A stretch of 64,000 nucleotides of DNA from Henricia sp. BOLD:AAB3569. Lineage: Eukaryota > Echinodermata > Asteroidea > Spinulosida > Echinasteridae. The stretch lies in assembly GCA_037783545.1 (NCBI GenBank), contig JBBELK010000010.1, positions 868,001 through 932,000 of the forward strand, read 5' to 3'. The notes below the pieces were generated by a model. The model saw nothing but the letters and a program-made list of their open reading frames with translations, ran no database searches and was not told the origin of the DNA. Positions within the stretch are counted from its first letter, which is position 1. Every line of letters begins with the position of its first letter. Positions 42,107 to 53,435 of this stretch are shown here, one piece after another. A program made the position numbers and the translations under genes.

Positions 42107-43165
42107 CAAAAAAGTTCTATAGAATTCTATAAAAAAAAATCCTATAGAATCTCTATAAACCATTCTATAGATTTTCTTTATAGAGTTTTTATAGAGTTTT
42201 TATAGAAGACTTCTATAGGTGTTTATAGAGTTTCTAAAGAAAAATGGGCCATAATTCTAAAGAAACGCTATAGGATAATTCTATAGAATTCTATAGAAAA
42301 ACATTATCTAATTCTATAAACTTTTGGCAATAGATTGTATAGAACATTTGATAGAAGTCTATAGAACATTTGATAGAATTCTATAGAAAATCGGGTGGAA
42401 TTGTATAGAAAATCGGATTGATTCCTATAGAACATTTGATAGAATTCTATAGAAAATCAAATGGAATTCTATAGAAAATCGGATGGAATTCTATAGAAAA
42501 TCGGGTGGAATCAAATAGAAAATCGGATGGAATCCTATAGAAAATCGGATGGAATCCTATAGAAAATCGGATGGAATCCTATAGAAAATCGGATGGATTC
42601 CTATAGAAAATCGGATGGATTCCTATAGAAAATCGGATGGATTCCTATAGAAAATCGGATGGATTCCTATAGAAAATCGGATGGATTTCTATAGAAAATC
42701 GGATGGATTCCTATAGAAAATCGGATGGATTCCTATAGAAAATCGGATGGAATCCTATAGCAAATCGGATGGAATCCTATAGCAAATCGGATAAAATCCT
42801 ATAGAAAATCGGATGGAATCCTATAGAAAATCGGATGGAATCCTATAGAAAATCGGATGGAATCCTATAGAAAATCGGATGGAATCCTATAGAAAATCGG
42901 ATGGAATCCTATAGAAAATCGGATGGAATCCTATAGAAAATCGGATGGAATCCTATAGAAAATCGGATGGATTCCTATAGATAATCGGATGGATTCCTAT
43001 AGATAATCGGATGGATTCCTATAGATAATCGGATGGAATCCTATAGATAATCGGATGGATTCCTATAGAAAATCGGATGGATTCCTATAGAAAATCGGAT
43101 GGATTCCTATAGAAAATCGGATGGATTCCTATAGAAAATCAGAAGGAATTCTATAGAAAAATGAA
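42107..43165. repeat. 22-bp minisatellite, about 1 kb
   Basis: Head-to-tail units of AATCCTATAGAAAATCGGAT plus GG, more than thirty copies in the regular part (42450-43160). The left 300 bp are degenerate TTCTATAGAA text from which the regular unit seems to have grown. Blocks of variants (GATTCC against GAATCC, GATAATCGG, GCAAATCGG) cluster, showing local amplification. Confidence 0.95.
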
Positions 43166-43189
43166 TGAAAAAAAAGCTTCGTGGTGTAA

Positions 43190-43300
43190 ATGGTTTAAAA
43201 GCCATTTTAATGATCAGTGTACGAAAAATAACATATCAGGTGTAACGGGGGACAATAAATGTCACACTTTTAGACCCCCTAATTTATAGAAAGACCCTTT
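43190..43300 (+). repeat. Dispersed repeat, inverted copy of 34205-34330
   Basis: Shares AAAGCCATTTTA, GTACGAAAAATAACATATC and CCCCTAATTTATAGAAAGAC in reverse orientation with the copy near 34.2 kb. Confidence 0.7.
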
Positions 43301-43909
43301 GTGCCATTTTTGTGGGTCTTGAATGAGACTGCAGTTAAAGGGGCTATGTCACGGTTTGCGCATGCTAACTTTTTCCAAATTTGTCACCGGGTTTTGCATA
43401 AATCCTATTCAATATTTGCCATCCCTTATAATTCTTTAGTAATTTTGGCAGTGGTGTACTCGTCAACGTCCAGGATGTCCTGATGCATTACTTTTTACTT
43501 GAAATCGCACTGTTTGCCGTATTTTTAAGCCGCCAAACATCGACATCACCAGATGTGCGGCCGTCGTTAAAAAGAGAGTTTTTTCATCCCATAAAAAAAC
43601 TCGACAAAACATGACAGAAACGGCATCGAATGATATAAATGACGTGGTTGGATATACAGTAATTTTTTAAACCTTGTTTTCCATCAAAACTGACATGCTT
43701 ATTTGGTCCCGACAGCAATTTTACAGCATATCTTCTGTCCTTGGAAAGACACCGTGGCCGCCACCGCTGTACGATTTTGTTTCCCAGACACTGAAACTTA
43801 CATCCACATCTGGAGACGAACAAAAACTTACACCGACTTAAATCTGGTGTAGATACCTTGGCATGGGTCCTCGCTTCACTTCTAAGCTGTTTTCCAGTGG
43901 ACGAGGATG
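43301..43909. other. Unassigned sequence
   Basis: No supported gene; the 79-codon minus frame at 43584-43823 lacks a recognisable domain. Confidence 0.35.
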
Positions 43910-44489
43910 GAGTGGTGGGTCTGGATTATAGCTACGGTACATCACACCTAGAAATTTGCGAATGCCTATTTCGTCTTAAAATGCGCACAACTCACTCGTC
44001 TGTCATATCTCGGTAGTCAACCACGAAAAAGCAATAACGTCCAAATGAAATGTTTCGCACAAAACGTCCGATCTCGACCAAATCTTGGGACGATCTGCTA
44101 TGCGTGTTCCTGATACTTCAAATCCATTAATTCGAGTGCACCGGCGCATATTATTTATTAGGCAGGCTCCCGTATCCAAACTCGCCGTTGAACCGGCCAA
44201 CTCGACCATTGTGCCAATTCAACCATTTACCAACTCGACCGTTGTGCATTGAGTACCACAGCAGTCGAGTTGGTTCGAGTCGAGTTGGTGATGGTAAACG
44301 GTCGAGTTAGTCGTGGCAACCGAATTATTGGAATCTTTAGGTTGGGAAACCAGACAATAGCAGTGCGCCACCTAACGGCCGCGAAGGGTATGTCTGGTTT
44401 CCCAACCTAAAGATTCCAATCATTCGGTTGCAACGACTAGCTAACTCGACCGTTTACCATCACCAACTCGACTGCTGTGGTACTCAATG

Positions 44490-44729
44490 AGGGGCAGATC
44501 CAGGATTTTAAAAAGGGGGGAGCGTGAAATTTTTAAGCATGAAATGCTGATAATAAAATAGCGAGCGCGTAGCCCTAACGGCTTCTAGATATATTCTAGA
44601 TGCTCTGTGGTGCAACATTTAACCACTTTAAGCAGGAAAAGTGCGCACAAAAAGTGGATTTGTTTTTTTTGGGGGGGGGGGGGGGGGGAGGAGGCGTGCA
44701 CCCCCCACGCACCCCTGGATCAGCCCCTG
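44490..44729. mobile_element. Small hAT-like element inside the fold-back
   Basis: Left end AGGGGCAGATCCAGG, right end CCTGGATCAGCCCCTG, flanked by TCAATG duplicated at 44484-44489 and 44730-44735. The uninterrupted arm of the palindrome reads ACTCAATGCACAAC, confirming the insertion point. The interior has a G17-type tract near 44670. Terminus resembles that at 8589-8603. Confidence 0.75.
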
Positions 44730-44951
44730 TCAATGCACAACGCTCGAGTTGGTAAATGGTTGAATTGGCACAATGGTCGAGTTGGTTCAACGGCGAGTTG
44801 GGATACAGAACCTGCTTAATAAATAGCACTCGAGTTAATGGATTTGAAGTATCAGGAACACTCAAATCAGATCATCCCAAGATTTGGTCGAGATCGGACG
44901 TTTTGTGCGAAATGTTTCATTTGGACGTTCTACCAAGATGCGACAGATAAT

Positions 44952-45624
44952 GCTGTAACCGACGAACCGAACGGGATTTTACCGAACTTGGCACTTCCGA
45001 ACCAAACCGGACCAAACCGAACATTTCACTAAGTTCGGCTGTTCGGGAGTGGTTCACTTTGGATTTCACATCTTGCGTATTTTAATTGTAAATGTGAAAT
45101 AGCTGGCTTCCTAAATGTCAAAAATGCACTCAACATTTCACAACATTGTGAAAAGCATTTTGATAGAAATCAATAAGCCCTCTTACAGAAACACAGCGAT
45201 ACTTGCTTGCGTGTACTACAAACAATCGTCGGAAAATGAACCCCATTGGCTAGGAAAAAAATACCATCTCGAGCAATCTCACGACGGTTTGCACGTGGTA
45301 CATGTATACCGTACAAATCAAATGCATGCACACCGCATGTTCGGACAGTAGCACCGCGGATTCCATTCAGTTTCCCGGGTCAATTTCATCACACCAAAGC
45401 CGTTATCTTGATCATTACGACAAATAAATCTTGTTAAGAGAGCTAGTTAGTTTGAAGATTTTAAAAAAATACATACTTTATAAAGAAAGCTAGCTGCACG
45501 TGCGTGATCACTTTCAACCCACACTGCCGGTAATACTTGCCGAACCCAAACCGAACAAATGTTCGGGAAGAAATTTTCGAACTTTTACCGAACCGAACCC
45601 GAACTTCGTTGCCGACAGACCAGT
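44952..45624. mobile_element. Insertion with ACCGAAC-rich ends inside the fold-back
   Basis: Flanked by AGATAAT at 44945-44951 and 45625-45631, a likely target duplication. Both ends are rich in ACCGAAC words (TACCGAACTTGGCACTTCC at the left, TTTTACCGAACCGAACCC at the right) in the same orientation, so the ends are not ordinary inverted repeats. No coding capacity; family unknown. Confidence 0.55.
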
Positions 45625-45726
45625 AGATAATCCAACAGTACGATAAATAGAGTGATGAGTAGTACGCATTTTCAAACGATATAGGTATTCGTAAGTTTCT
45701 AGGTGTGATGTACCGTGGCTAGGTCT

Positions 45727-46653
45727 GGATGGCCCTTGGTTAGTGTACGTGTGTATGTACGTACCTATATAGGGTGCAGGTCAACTCGACCGTTTTCCAA
45801 CTGGACTCGAACCAATTCGACCGTTGTGCGTTTAACCGGAGAAGTCAACTCGACCGTTGTACTAACTCGACTGTTGTCCAACTCGGTATTTTTTTAGTTT
45901 ATGCCACAACACGAATTTAAGAAACCATAATGGATTTGTTTTTCATATACATTGAACACGGATGTACTGTGGGTGAATTTATATACAGGGGAATCGATAG
46001 CTTATTCAATTCTAAGATATATACTTAATTTGCACTGACACTTCCGTCACAAATGTTGCATTTCTGAGATAAATAAATAATAAAATGACTGCATAAAGTA
46101 ATGCACAAAATGACGCGGCGAGCGGTCTGTGCATGAGCGCGACAACAGAGGGCGCTGCGCGCGCGTGTGAATAGTTATCTTGTGCACCAACTGAAGGCAA
46201 TTTTTAAAGAAGAAAACATGATTTTTCTACAGAAAAGCAACATTTGCGACAAAAGTGCAAGTGGGGAGTATATCTTAAAATTACATTATATGTGTTGATT
46301 CCAGGAGGTAATTTACTTAAAATCTTTGTTCAATGTATACGAAAAAATACCAAAAATAATTATTGGAATCGATATAAATAAATCAGAAGCGCAGTAATGG
46401 TCAGCATTAAAATGAAATAAAGCAACTAAGTTGAGCTGTGTGTGAGTTCAACAAACAAAGCAGCAAAACGAGTTAAGGTAAGTAGATTAAGCAAATATGG
46501 CAATTAGGTTTAGTTAACACAATGCAGAGCTGGGCAGGAAAAAAACTGCCATTCATACAAAGTTAAGGAATCATAATTTTGTTGATTGTTTATATATAAT
46601 AAAAATAACAAAACATTTTAATCGGCATATTTAGTGAGGAGGAAAGTTTTAAA
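45727..46653. other. Unassigned sequence
   Basis: Begins with further CAACTCGACCGTT words (45783-45890), possibly a remnant of another fold-back copy. No gene. Confidence 0.4.
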
Positions 46654-48200
46654 TTATGTTTTAAATGCTGGTAACTTTTCTTGACTTTTCAAATTAGGAT
46701 CAAGAGAATTCCATAGCTTTGGACCTTCGAATGTGACACATTTCTTCCCAAGATTTGTACGAATTGCTTGAAGATGGTAGTGATGGACCTGCCTGGTGTA
46801 ATGACTATGGAGGTGTTCGTTTTTTATAAAGGGCAATTGTAAATACTTTGGAACATTATTTTTTTGATAATTGAAACATGAATATGCCTACACTGTAAAA
46901 ACAATGTTTAGCATTTAAACACATCAGAAACATGTTTATAGATTAATACGTTTAGGAATGTGTTTTAATTCTAAACATTTCCCATTTTGTAAAAAAGCTA
47001 ATTTGCTTCAGTTTTGGCAGTTGTTTTGATTGTTGTAAATGGGTTGTTGCTTGATAATAGGCAAATTGGCAATTGTCGGGGATGAACAAACTCAAAATGG
47101 CGAGTGATTATAATTAAATTTGGTATTCGGTTAGTAGGTGTGTGCCAGCCATGGGTTACAGGGTACAGGTTTTGTGGAGCATAAATTGAAGTCGCGCATA
47201 ATGATAGTGTATGGGTAGTGTATGAGTAGTGTATCAGTAGTGTATCAGTATCAATGAATATGTATAAGTAATGTATAAGTATCAATGAATATGTATAAGT
47301 AATGTATAGGGGACGTCAGAAAAAAATACGTCTTTTGGCTTTGCATACGACCCCACAAAGACGTTGATAAGACGTCACTAGACGTTTGTCCAACGTTAAC
47401 GCCAACTTATAAACAACGTTGTTCCAACGTTATTCGGAAGTGCAATTTTACGTTGGAACAACGTCATTAGGCTAACGTTGGTCCAACGTTTTTTCGTCAA
47501 TTACTGACGTTGATCCAACGTTGGGCTAACGTAAGTTTGCTGTCTGGGTAGTTCCCAGGAGGCAAAACATGTTAAACCTAAACATGTCAAAGAAAAAGGA
47601 CATCTAAACATGTCATAGTGCTAAACGTGTGGAAAAAGTGGGTACAGAATTAGTGTTTAGAAATGTGTTTAGATCCTAAACACCATTTTTACAGTGTAGT
47701 TGTAAAGATAAATATCATTCACTTTTAGTAATTCGTAATGTTTAAAAAGAAGCTCAGTGTGAGCTCGATAGTCAGAATGAGAAATAATGCGTATAACTCT
47801 TTTTTGAAGTAGTAGTATTCGAGATACATATTGATTACTGTAAACAAGCATTTCCCCATGCTAATATACCATAGTTAATGTAAGATAATATCAAACTGTT
47901 GTACAACATGATGCAAATATCATTCGGAAGTAAATGCTTTAGGCGATTAATCACAACAATATTTTTGGAAACTACTTTACATGTGTAATCTATATGTGTT
48001 TTTCACGAGAGTTTATTATCTATAAAGATACCTAGAAACTTCGTGGAATTTGTTTCATTAATCTTGAAATTATTAATGCAAATATCTTTTGGCAGCTGGT
48101 GACAACCGGGAGGTAAGTCACGCAAAGTCACTTTGACAGTGATTACAATAGAGTACCCAATTAGGGTCACAATAAAGCCCATTGTTACAATAAAGCCCAT
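46654..48200 (-). pseudogene. Non-LTR retrotransposon fragment, split by a DNA element
   Basis: Read leftward: NETNSTKFLGIFIDNKLS (48003-48060), then LLQKRVIRIISHSDYRAHTE and LLKVNDIYLYN (47700-47830). After the insertion come VGIFMFQL, NEHLHSHYTRQVHHYHLQ and KCVTFEGPKLWNSL (46654-46890). These are the C-terminal blocks after the RT palm in jockey/CR1-like elements. Frameshifts and a stop lie near 46860, and the region between 48003 and 47851 is diverged. The polymerase core is not present. Confidence 0.7.
46891..47696. mobile_element. Non-autonomous element with CACTGTAAAAA ends and TA duplication
   Basis: Left end CACTGTAAAAACAATGTTTA, right end TAAACACCATTTTTACAGTG, about 20-bp inverted repeats, flanked by TA on both sides. 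Removing it rejoins the coding blocks of the non-LTR fragment. The interior has GTGTATCAGTAGTGTATCAG repeats (47205-47310), an ACGTT-rich block (47380-47530) and repeated AAACATGT words. TA duplication favours Tc1/mariner; the CACTG end also occurs in CACTA elements. Confidence 0.75.
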
Positions 48201-48470
48201 TGTGGCAAATCTGGTGAAAATTAAATCAATAGCACATTATAGTCTTTTATACGCTGCAGCGCAGCGTGATTTTCTGTGCGATGCCTGCCTGCAGTGTGCA
48301 TGCAGTTGCCGGTCAATGTGGCCACCCATGCACGATGACATTGTTTGTGCAGCGCGGCATGTATTTCTTTGGTTTGTTTTTATCCTTTTTACTTTGTTTT
48401 CTGCCCAAACCATATATTAATATTTTGTTATTATATTTTACTACATGTAATTGTTGTTTACGTATACCAG
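48195..48470 (+). repeat. Left copy of an inverted repeat pair
   Basis: ATAGTCTTTTATACGCTGC, GCGCAGCG and CCGGTCAATGTGG recur as reverse complement at 50100-50370. The right copy lies inside the hAT-like element at 49952, so this is probably a second fragment of that family. Confidence 0.7.
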
Positions 48471-49951
48471 ATTTAAATGTATTTCTAGAATTTACCGGTA
48501 TGTACATCAAGCCTTTAATAATCAAGAAATCGTGCAATATTACTTTTCAAAATTGACTTACCAAGCAACTTACCCATTTTTAAAAATCACTTAGTACATG
48601 TACCACTTACAGGCAGTAAGTGGGTAAGTGTTAATGTCGACCCTTAATGTACATAAAGAGAACCTTTGGTAAATGGGACTTGGTAGATTTTTCAATGTTT
48701 TTCATTTTTGGCCTCGGTGATTTCGTTCCAAAATATCGGACCACAATTTTGCGATGCAAATTATTTTGTGTGTAGCCAAAAAATATTGCAAATTTAAAAA
48801 ACATACCTGTACAATCGGAGTGTTTTAGACACTGTTTTAAATTCCATTAAAACACTGAATTTGGTTTAACGTTATTGCTAAAACGATGTATGAACGGTTT
48901 TATATTAGACCAAAACGGTGGGCACAAAGCACCTGTGAATATTGCGAGATACATTAATGGAAACAAATCCAACTTCAAGTCTAATCTCAGCTTTCTGACC
49001 ACATATACATGTAGCCAGAGTTACACCACAGATCCGTGGTTACAGTCTTTCATATTCAACTACCAGGAAACCCGTGGCGCTGATTGGTCATATTGTAATG
49101 TTAATACCACGTGTATATTCATCTAACTGGTATGATGTGCGGACTAGTTGATGCAAAATATCCGTTCGATCGTGTACGTGCTTTCGAACACGTTTTCGGA
49201 CATCAACTTCTACTGTCAAAATTACGTATTTGTGCACAACGAAAGGTAACAAAAAATAACCCACAAAATGGTAGCATGACTACGATGGCCGGACTAGTGT
49301 GACAGTCATCATATTTACTGCATGCTGCTGCTGGCGCGCTCGCTAGGGCCTGGAACTACGATGTCAATGATGGCGGCACTTAGCAAGTTGGAGGCCAGCT
49401 CGGACCACGTGCAACTGTAAAAAACTGGATGAAGTGAAGGCTCTTTAGCATGCGGTTTTTGTCAAGGCGGAAGATTCATGTGACATCAAACTGAAATAAA
49501 CCACTTCTTCCTGCACTAAAGTATATTTTTATAACCGGCCTCCAGCAGTTTGTGCACATGTTCTCGACAGAAATAATAACTGTTCATCAAAATACTTTCT
49601 CAGGAAGGTCAGCCAAGTGAGTCGCTACATGTACACGTGGGTCTGCTTCAGGGCTGGTTCAGCCGGATCGGACTGGCTTCGACTATTATATTTTTACTCA
49701 AACATAGTTCCTGAGATACAAAAGATTTTCTCATATTTTTCTCGTTTATATTTGCCAACAAAACTGATCAGTAAGTTTAGTGATAAATTACTAGAATAAA
49801 GCCGAGAGGTTTAAATCTATCGGAAATTGCATCGCAAAATTCTGCGATGCATTTTTTTAAATTGCATCGCAGATTGTCAAAAACATGTGCAACTAATGCA
49901 CTGGTTTAGCGATTAATGTAAATTACATTTATCAAAATAAGAGGCCAATAC
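48471..49951. other. Unassigned sequence between the inverted copies
   Basis: No supported gene; frames here are short and lack motifs. Confidence 0.35.
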
Positions 49952-50099
49952 CAGTGTTGTAGTCAAGACCTTGATGTCCGAGAACGAGATCAAGGGGTCG
50001 GAGTACCGAGACCAAGGCGGTAAGACTGAGACGTTTTCAGGCCGAGACCGAGAACAAAAATAAAAAAATAAAAAAAATATAAAGTTTCTCTTTATTTAC

Positions 50100-50370
50100 A
50101 TACCGGTAATAACACATTGAAATCTGATACAGAAACAATGATTACATGTGGTAAAATATGAATATGTTTTCGGGCAAAAAACAAATTAAATAGAAACTTG
50201 TATAAAAAATAAACAAAATGTACATGTATGCTGCGCTGCACAAACAATGTCACCGTGCACAGGTTTCCACATTGACCAGCTGCTGCGCACACAGAAAATA
50301 ACGCTGCGCAGCAGTGTATGAAATAAAAGACTACATGCTAATGTGTAATTTTCACCAGACTTGCCACAAA
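50100..50370 (-). repeat. Right copy of the inverted repeat pair
   Basis: Reverse complement of 48195-48470, located in the hAT-like element just before the 5' LTR of gypsy element 2. Confidence 0.7.
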
Positions 50371-50433
50371 TATAGAGTGAAATCTCTAGTTTTAATGTAA
50401 CAGTTTAAAACATACATTTACGAGTTAATGATT

Positions 50434-50887
50434 TGTAGTGACATGTACATGTGTATATAATTGATTGTTTGTACTTTCAGCTCAACAGGCGTTCCATACA
50501 AATAAGTATGTTAAGTAGTTTTGGTTGCCATAGGCACCAGAGTTCACTCTCGCGCTGTGCTGCGGTTGCGCAGTGTGACATGTAATTGACCTCGGACTTT
50601 CCGATTTCATTCTGCTTTGTGCAAGTTTTATTCCAACGTTGAAAGTTTCCTCAAAAGTGTTATTCAGTTAATTGCTGTGTGTTTAAGCCTACTGACGTAG
50701 TTCCAGAAGTTTGTTAACTATGGATAGCAGGTGCATGAAGAACTTGTGAGTTTTTAGAGCATTAAAACTTGTGAACAACCAACATTTTGTGTGCCGTTTT
50801 TCACGATATTCAAGAACAGACACGAGGCCACATAACATGCATAAACAGTAGTAGAACCCATTTCGGGAGAAAACTCGATTTACTACA
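50434..50887 (+). repeat. 5' LTR of gypsy element 2
   Basis: 454 bp. Compared with the 3' LTR it has extra GCACCAGA near 50535 and an extra ~13-bp stretch near 50665 (CAGTTAATTGCTG). Confidence 0.92.
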
Positions 50888-50933
50888 CTGGTGACCCGGT
50901 TTTGAACAATTTACGTGACCTTCTGCACAAGCC

Positions 50934-51860
50934 ATGTCTGTGGAAGATAAACCTAATGGGACATAGGGTACACCACCTCCACCCCCCTCTAACCCATTTC
51001 AACCGCCTGTCATGCCGGTGCAGGCTGCAGTAAGCCTCAAGCTCCCTCCATTTTGGCCTAACGACCCGATCCTGTGGTTTACCCAGGTGGAGGCTCAGTT
51101 TGTCATCCGCCATATTACTACCCAGGAGACTCGTTTTGCCTACGTTATCGGATCTTTGCAACCGGAGATCGCACAAGAGGTGCGGGATATCCTGATTTCA
51201 CCCCCATCCACCGACTGCTACAGTAAGCTGAAAGCATAACTCATACGCCGCACTTCAGCTTCTGAGCAGAAACGACTACACCAGCTGCTTACTTCAGAGG
51301 AATTGGGAGATCGCAAGCCCTCGCAGCTGTTGCCGCGCATGCACCAGCTTTTGGGGGACAATTCGCTGGAGGAGAAGATTTTGAAGCAGTTATTCTTACA
51401 GCGACTTCCCCACACCGTCCAGTCCATTTTGACCTCCACAGCGGACACTGTGGGAATTGGAGCACTGACAGATTTGGCCGACAAAATTGTTGAGGTGTCT
51501 GCCCACTCTACGACGGCATCGCACATGTCCACTGTTTCTTCACCACCCCTCCAACCCCCGCAACGACACGCCTCCCCCGAGGTACTCACTCTGCACGACA
51601 AGGTTGATGACCTGACTAGGCAAGTGCAAACCTTAACTTTTCAGCTACAGGGCATGCAGCGACAAGGCCGTCCCCGCTCTTCCTCCCATAGTCGACCCAG
51701 ACAACGTAGTCCCACCCCTTCGGCAGATAACCAGCCATCCGGCGACCGCCAATGCTGGTATCATTGGAAGTACGGAACTAATGCACGAAAATGCACCAGT
51801 CCTTGTTCGCGACGCACAGAACCACAGCGGAACCAGGAAAACGGCCAAGCCAACGACTAG
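50934..51860 (+). pseudogene. Gag of gypsy element 2, two nonsense codons
   Basis: The ATG at 50934 reads MSVEDKPNGT before a TAG at 50964-50966. The same frame continues through LPPFWPNDPILWFTQVEAQF and AYVIGSLQPEIAQEVRD, then a TAA at 51237-51239, and on through RLHQLLTSEELGDRKPSQLL and QRLPHTVQSIL to 51860. This is the capsid-like region common to many animal gypsy elements. The C-terminal Cys/His region (CWYHWKYGTNARKCTSPC) replaces a standard CCHC knuckle with a CX3HX7C-type pattern, which is usual for this lineage. Two single-base nonsense changes make it non-functional. Confidence 0.88.
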
Positions 51861-53435
51861 CGGCGACAGGTCGGTCTGGCAGCGATACTACACGTCGCCT
51901 ATTCCATGTAACTGACAAGTCCACAGGCACTCGTTTCCTAGTTGACACTGGTGCTGAGGTGAGTGTGTTGCCACGCAGTCACAAGTCACGAGCTCAACCT
52001 ACTTCTATACAGCTACAAGCGGTCAATCACTCAGCTATTGTAACTTACGGCGAGAAGTCTATGACTTTAGATATGGGACTTCGCCGAGTATTCCGTTGGG
52101 TTTTTATTGTTGCCGACTTGCCAACCCCTATTATTGGAGCTGATTTTCTTCGGCAGTTCAACCTACTAGTCGATGTAAAGAACCAGCGGCTTGTCGATTC
52201 CATAACTAGTCTGGCCATGCAAGGAATCAATCTGGTACCCCGTCCGCGAGCCCCATGTTTGTGAATGCAACTTTATCACAATACGACGAGCTCCTTAGCC
52301 AGTATCCCGACGTAGTTCGTCCCGTGTATAAACAAACGGAGGTACGGCACAACATCACACACCACATCGAAACTCGTGGCCCCCCGGTTGCGGCTAGACC
52401 CCGTCGACTTGCACCGGATAGGCTACCAGTTGCCAGGGCTGAGTTTGACCATATATGCTTAGCCTTGGAATTGTTCGCCCTTCCAGTAGCGAATGGTCAT
52501 CTCCGTTGCACATGGTTCCTAAGACAACGTCCGTGTGGTGATTACCGCGCCCTAAACAAGAACACCATTCCGGATTGCTACCCAATTCCACACCTGCAGG
52601 ATTTTTCCTCCAACCTTCACGGGTGCACGCTGTTCTCCAAGATTGATTTGGTACGCGCCTACCATCAAATACCAATGGAACCAACAGACATCCGTAAGAC
52701 TGCAATCACTACACCGTTTGGATTATTCGAGTTCGTGCGCATGCCCTTTGGGCTCCGCAATGCGGCACAGACTTTCCAAAGGTTCGTCGACGAGGTAACC
52801 CGTGGTTTACCTTTTGTCTTTGCGTACATTGACGATCTGCTGGTAGCGAGCTCATCAGAGGCCGAACACAAAGAACACCTTCAACTCCTGTTCGACCGCC
52901 TCTCGCAATATGGCATAGTCATCAATCCCCACAAATGCCAATTCGGCGTGCCATCCCTCTCCTTCCTCGGTCATCTCGTCAACCAGCATGGAGTCTGTCC
53001 TTTGCCTGACAAAGTGCAAGTCATCAGAGATTTCCCGGAACCGGCATCGCTGAGTAAGTTGCGGGAATTCCTTGGCCTCATCAATTTCTACAGGCGATTT
53101 GTTCCCCACTGCGCAGACATGCTCCAGCCCCTGACCGACCTGCTCAAGAACAGGAGGAAGAAAAACGAGCCGATTCAGTTTGGGCAGAACGAGCAGCTAG
53201 CTTTCGAGCGTGTGAAAGTTGCATTGGCCGACGCAACACTACTAGTCCACCCTCAGACCGACGCACCGTTATGCCTCTTAGTCGATGCATCGGACAAGGC
53301 CGTGGGCGGTGTTCTCCAGCAACACGTCGAAGGTGTTTGGCAACCACTGTCGTTTTTCTCCAAGCGCCTCCAACCAGCGGAAACCCGCTACAGTACTTTT
53401 GGTAGAGAGCTTTTAGCTCTATACCTCGGCATTAA

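Larger units (their letters stand above)
43910..45726. repeat. Fold-back element with CAACTCGACCGTT words
   Basis: The left arm (43910-44350) is complementary to the right arm, which is now in three pieces (about 44395-44489, 44730-44951 and 45625-45726) because two younger elements inserted. Landmarks: ACATCACACCTAGAAATTT at the left pairs with AAGTTTCTAGGTGTGATGT at 45696; CGATCTCGACCAAATCTTGG pairs with its complement near 44880. The centre is near 44370 (CTTTAGGTTGGGAAACCAGA and its complement). The subterminal word CAACTCGACCGTT and variants recur many times, and again at 45783-45890. No coding capacity. Confidence 0.85.

Noticed and set aside
43584..43823. Possible Penelope-type GIY-YIG remnant (NHVIYIIRCRFC)
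   Set aside because: A single short resemblance without the downstream catalytic Arg and Glu or an adjacent RT.
48313..48556. Membrane-protein-like hydrophobic frames in both strands
   Set aside because: AT-rich composition within an inverted repeat; no homology or splice signals.
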